Shown here: in pieces, positions 62,679 to 64,000 of the stretch
Layout: each line of letters opens with the position of its first letter
Numbering within the stretch: the stretch's first letter is position 1
From: Pseudomonas moraviensis
GTDB taxonomy: Bacteria; Pseudomonadota; Gammaproteobacteria; Pseudomonadales; Pseudomonadaceae
Direction: 5' to 3'
Assembly: GCF_900105805.1 (NCBI RefSeq)
Contig: NZ_LT629788.1
Location: 4,092,001-4,156,000, forward strand
DNA length: 64,000 bases
Program-made: the position numbers and the translations under genes
The notes under the pieces: generated by a model
The model's database searches: none
What the model was told of the DNA's origin: nothing
What the model saw: the letters and a program-made list of their open reading frames with translations, nothing else

Positions 62679-62695
62679 TTAAACAAACCGTTTAA
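62679..62695. promoter_or_regulatory. Operator-like inverted repeat 1 (TTAAAC-N5-GTTTAA)
   Basis: Perfect 6-bp arms TTAAAC and GTTTAA around AAACC, about 130 bases before the regulator ATG. It shares the core CAAACCG with inverted repeat 2. Confidence 0.4.
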
Positions 62696-62780
62696 ATTCC
62701 TACATGCAGTTTTAATCTGTTTAATTTCCCACAAGCGCGTCTTACATCCCGTCGCAAAATACAGGCTTTTTTTGAACGCC

Positions 62781-62796
62781 CGGTTTATTCAAACCG
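62781..62796. promoter_or_regulatory. Operator-like inverted repeat 2 (CGGTTT-N4-AAACCG)
   Basis: Perfect 6-bp arms CGGTTT and AAACCG around ATTC, about 30 bases before the regulator ATG, where an autoregulatory operator would be expected. Confidence 0.5.
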
Positions 62797-62824
62797 CTCT
62801 AGTCCGGCCGTAGACTCCGTGTTT

Positions 62825-63571
62825 ATGAGAAAGAACACTAGCGGTCCACGATTCAAGGCACTCCTGGAAGCAGCGAACATCAGCACCACGGATTTCGCAA
62901 GGTTCTGGGGCACGGAAGCCCAAAACGTTCATAACTGGTACACCCGGGGTGTCCCGGCGTATCGCATGGAAGAAGTCTCACGCCTGTTGTCGGTCAATAG
63001 TGAATGGCTGAAAACCGGGGAAGGCGTCAAGGAGGTCCCACGCCTGCACCCGCCCGCCAGCAATGGCGACACGTTCGATGCCCAGTCGATCTGCGGCGTC
63101 TACACCGTCATCAATCCCAGCGACATCGACCTGGCGTTTTTCAAGGAAACTCCGATCGCCAATGGCGACGGCAAAACCCACGTCATCCTAGACCCCGACC
63201 AATCCCTGCGCCTGCCCCGCGCCCACCTCGATCAACTCGACATCCAGCACGCCAACGCCATCTGCGCGCACATGATCGGCAACAGCATGGCCGAACGCAT
63301 CGAAGACGGCTCCATTGTCGCCATCGACCGCGGCCTGACCCAGGTCGTCGACGGCGAAATCTACGCCATCGAACACGACGGCATGCTGCGCATCAAATAC
63401 CTGCACCGCATGCCCGGCAACGGCCTGCGCATGCGCAGCCACAACAGCGCCGAATACCCCGACGAGGTTTTCCGGCCGGCGCAGATCGAAGAGCAGCGGA
63501 TTCACATTCTTGGCTGGGTGTTCTGGTGGTCGACACTGGGCAAGCGCAGGCCGGTGGTGCCTTTTTTGTGA
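62825..63571 (+). CDS. S24-type (LexA/CI-like) transcriptional repressor
   Basis: 248 residues from the ATG at 62825; a GTG 6 bases upstream is possible, and neither has a clear ribosome site. An N-terminal helix-turn-helix (STTDFARFWGTEAQNVHNWY, about 20-40) precedes an S24 peptidase-like domain with Ser154 (GNSMAERIEDGS) and Lys191 (GMLRIKYLHR), the LexA/CI catalytic dyad. No Ala-Gly cleavage pair is present anywhere, so autocleavage in the usual way is doubtful. Related proteins control prophages or pyocins. No phage structural gene is seen nearby in this window. Confidence 0.85.
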   Translation: MRKNTSGPRFKALLEAANISTTDFARFWGTEAQNVHNWYTRGVPAYRMEEVSRLLSVNSEWLKTGEGVKEVPRLHPPASNGDTFDAQSICGVYTVINPSDIDLAFFKETPIANGDGKTHVILDPDQSLRLPRAHLDQLDIQHANAICAHMIGNSMAERIEDGSIVAIDRGLTQVVDGEIYAIEHDGMLRIKYLHRMPGNGLRMRSHNSAEYPDEVFRPAQIEEQRIHILGWVFWWSTLGKRRPVVPFL

Positions 63572-63603
63572 TGCGCGCGCCGATCTCGATTTTTACGCAG
63601 AAC

Positions 63604-63630
63604 CTGTGGGAGCGAGCCTGCTCGCGAAGA
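63604..63630. repeat. Single REP unit, family B
   Basis: CTGTGGGAGCGAGCCTGCTC is present once, without an inverted partner. Confidence 0.75.
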
Positions 63631-63642
63631 GGGCCCTATAAC

Positions 63643-63667
63643 CGGTACAAATCCAGGATTTGTACCG
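63643..63667. repeat. 25-base palindrome
   Basis: CGGTACAAATCC and GGATTTGTACCG are perfect 12-base arms around a single A. Such a form suits a dimeric DNA-binding protein more than an RNA hairpin. Confidence 0.7.
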
Positions 63668-63764
63668 CTTCAGTCGCTCTAAACCGCACTTGAGGCTGGG
63701 AATCCCAAGCAAAACTCAGTATCCTGCGCCCCACATTCGCGCATCGACCCGCCCAGCGGCTCGG

Positions 63765-63863
63765 ATGACGCCCGACGCAGCAGACCAACGTCTGACCAAG
63801 TCCCACAGCCGGACGCAGATCCGGATGTACGTTTTGAAGGCTGGCGCGGTTTACCAAAAATAA
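63765..63863 (+). CDS. Possible tiny open frame (32 aa), doubtful
   Basis: ATG at 63765 (MTPDAADQRLTKSHSRTQIR) to TAA at 63863. It is basic, with no clear ribosome site and no recognised family. Its only support is the position of its stop inside a hairpin, followed by a terminator at 63882. It could equally be chance. Confidence 0.15.
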   Translation: MTPDAADQRLTKSHSRTQIRMYVLKAGAVYQK

Positions 63864-63873
63864 ACCAAGCCAG
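63841..63873 (+). other. Hairpin, CTGGC/GGTTTA stem
   Basis: CTGGC-GC-GGTTTA pairs with TAAACC-AA-GCCAG (11 pairs and a 2-base internal mismatch) around 7 bases. It precedes the terminator hairpin by 8 bases. Confidence 0.5.
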
Positions 63874-63881
63874 TCCCCGAG

Positions 63882-63905
63882 AAGCCGGCCACAAGCCGGC
63901 TTTTT
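63882..63905 (+). terminator. Intrinsic terminator
   Basis: AAGCCGGC and GCCGGCTT form an 8-bp stem around 5 bases, followed by a T-run on the plus strand. The gene it serves on the plus strand is unclear. It may also end a minus-strand gene from beyond the window. Confidence 0.8.
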
Positions 63906-64000
63906 AATGTCTGCAGCAAATCATATCCATTACTGAAATTGCATTTCCAGCTTGTATAGCGCCCAATGCACTGGTTACCGCCCCGCCAAATATCGCAGGA
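63904..64000 (-). CDS. Possible C-terminal end of an unknown gene entering from beyond the window
   Basis: The minus strand reads open from the window edge for about 31 codons to TAA at 63904, encoding a Gly/Ala-rich stretch (FGGAVTSALGAIQAGNAISV) and ending DMICCRH. It stops directly at the terminator hairpin, which favours a real gene end, but another frame is also open here. No family can be assigned. Confidence 0.3.
   Translation of the reverse strand, partial: PAIFGGAVTSALGAIQAGNAISVMDMICCRH

Larger units (their letters stand above)
62505..62824. other. Intergenic region between ppa and the S24 regulator
   Basis: About 320 bases with no gene. It holds the ppa terminator, a family D repeat and two inverted repeats close to the regulator start. 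The last 150 bases are AT-rich. Confidence 0.7.
63572..63903. other. Stretch with palindromes and hairpins, no convincing gene
   Basis: About 330 bases downstream of the regulator. It contains one family B REP unit (63604-63630), a 25-base palindrome, a possible 32-residue open frame ending at 63863, and two hairpins. I see no tRNA or known small RNA. Confidence 0.6.

Noticed and set aside
63660..63863. A 67-codon plus-strand gene starting at 63660
   Set aside because: It begins with TTG inside the palindrome, has no ribosome site and a composition typical of a chance frame. Only the shorter internal frame was kept, with low confidence.
62505..64000. A prophage or pyocin cluster starting at the S24 repressor
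   Set aside because: Only the repressor-like gene is seen; no structural, lysis or integrase gene lies in the remaining bases, so the claim cannot be supported from this window.

Overview
The window looks like a chromosomal segment of a fluorescent Pseudomonas (P. fluorescens group). The evidence is the GC-rich codon use, the gene order typical of that genus (thiD-thiE-hemL; miaB-ybeZ-ybeY-corC-lnt; leuS-lptE-holA; and the long cell-shape/lipoate run from proA to lipA), and the many Pseudomonas-type intergenic inverted repeats (REP elements). No rRNA, tRNA, CRISPR array or insertion sequence was seen. Species assignment is an inference from gene content only.

Layout. 1-7251: the start of an aidB-like acyl-CoA dehydrogenase (cut by the window edge), a 7TM hybrid histidine kinase, thiamine genes thiD and thiE, the haem gene hemL, a Sel1-repeat protein and a DUF1820 protein. 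7384-12752: miaB, ybeZ, ybeY, corC and lnt (tRNA modification, rRNA maturation, lipoprotein acylation). 12843-20407: a YdcF/ElyC-like membrane protein, a small unknown gene, leuS, lptE, holA, a short ribosome-rescue gene arfA with an internal hairpin, and an MltB-like lipoprotein. 20507-33083, all on the minus strand: an LD-carboxypeptidase, then (in transcription order) proA, nadD, rsfS, rlmH, mrdA, rodA, mltB, rlpA, dacA, ybeD, lipB and lipA. This ties peptidoglycan elongation and remodelling to lipoate and NAD synthesis. 33262-35455: a 3-methyladenine glycosylase and a DedA-PAP2 fusion.

35777-44324 is the accessory region and the most interesting part. Two paralogous proteins carry a C-terminal domain with the motif order of cholera-toxin/pierisin-type ADP-ribosyltransferases (Arg, then Ser-x-Thr, then Glu). 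They flank an 1160-residue protein with a glycine/alanine-rich hydrophobic hairpin reminiscent of the TcdA/TcdB/Mcf pore region, followed by RTX-like glycine/aspartate repeats. Two unrecognised small genes face them across a strong bidirectional terminator. I infer a split toxin locus (enzymatic parts and a translocation part in separate genes). This is a hypothesis from motifs, not a demonstrated function.

44438-51636: a Lon-N-domain protein, an LrgA/LrgB pair, a MaoC hotdog protein, a MORN-repeat lipoprotein fused to a C13 caspase-like domain, an NAD(P)-binding oxidoreductase, a YceK-type lipoprotein, ubiX and mpl. 51903-59560: an ethanolamine catabolic cluster, comprising an AcoR-type sigma-54 activator, a divergent exaC-type aldehyde dehydrogenase with a visible sigma-54 promoter and two upstream TGT-N12-ACA sites, an ethanolamine permease, and eutB-eutC. 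59676-64000: a GNAT acetyltransferase, DedA, an MtfA-like peptidase, ppa, an S24-type repressor with inverted repeats in front of it, and a stretch of palindromes and hairpins with no convincing gene.
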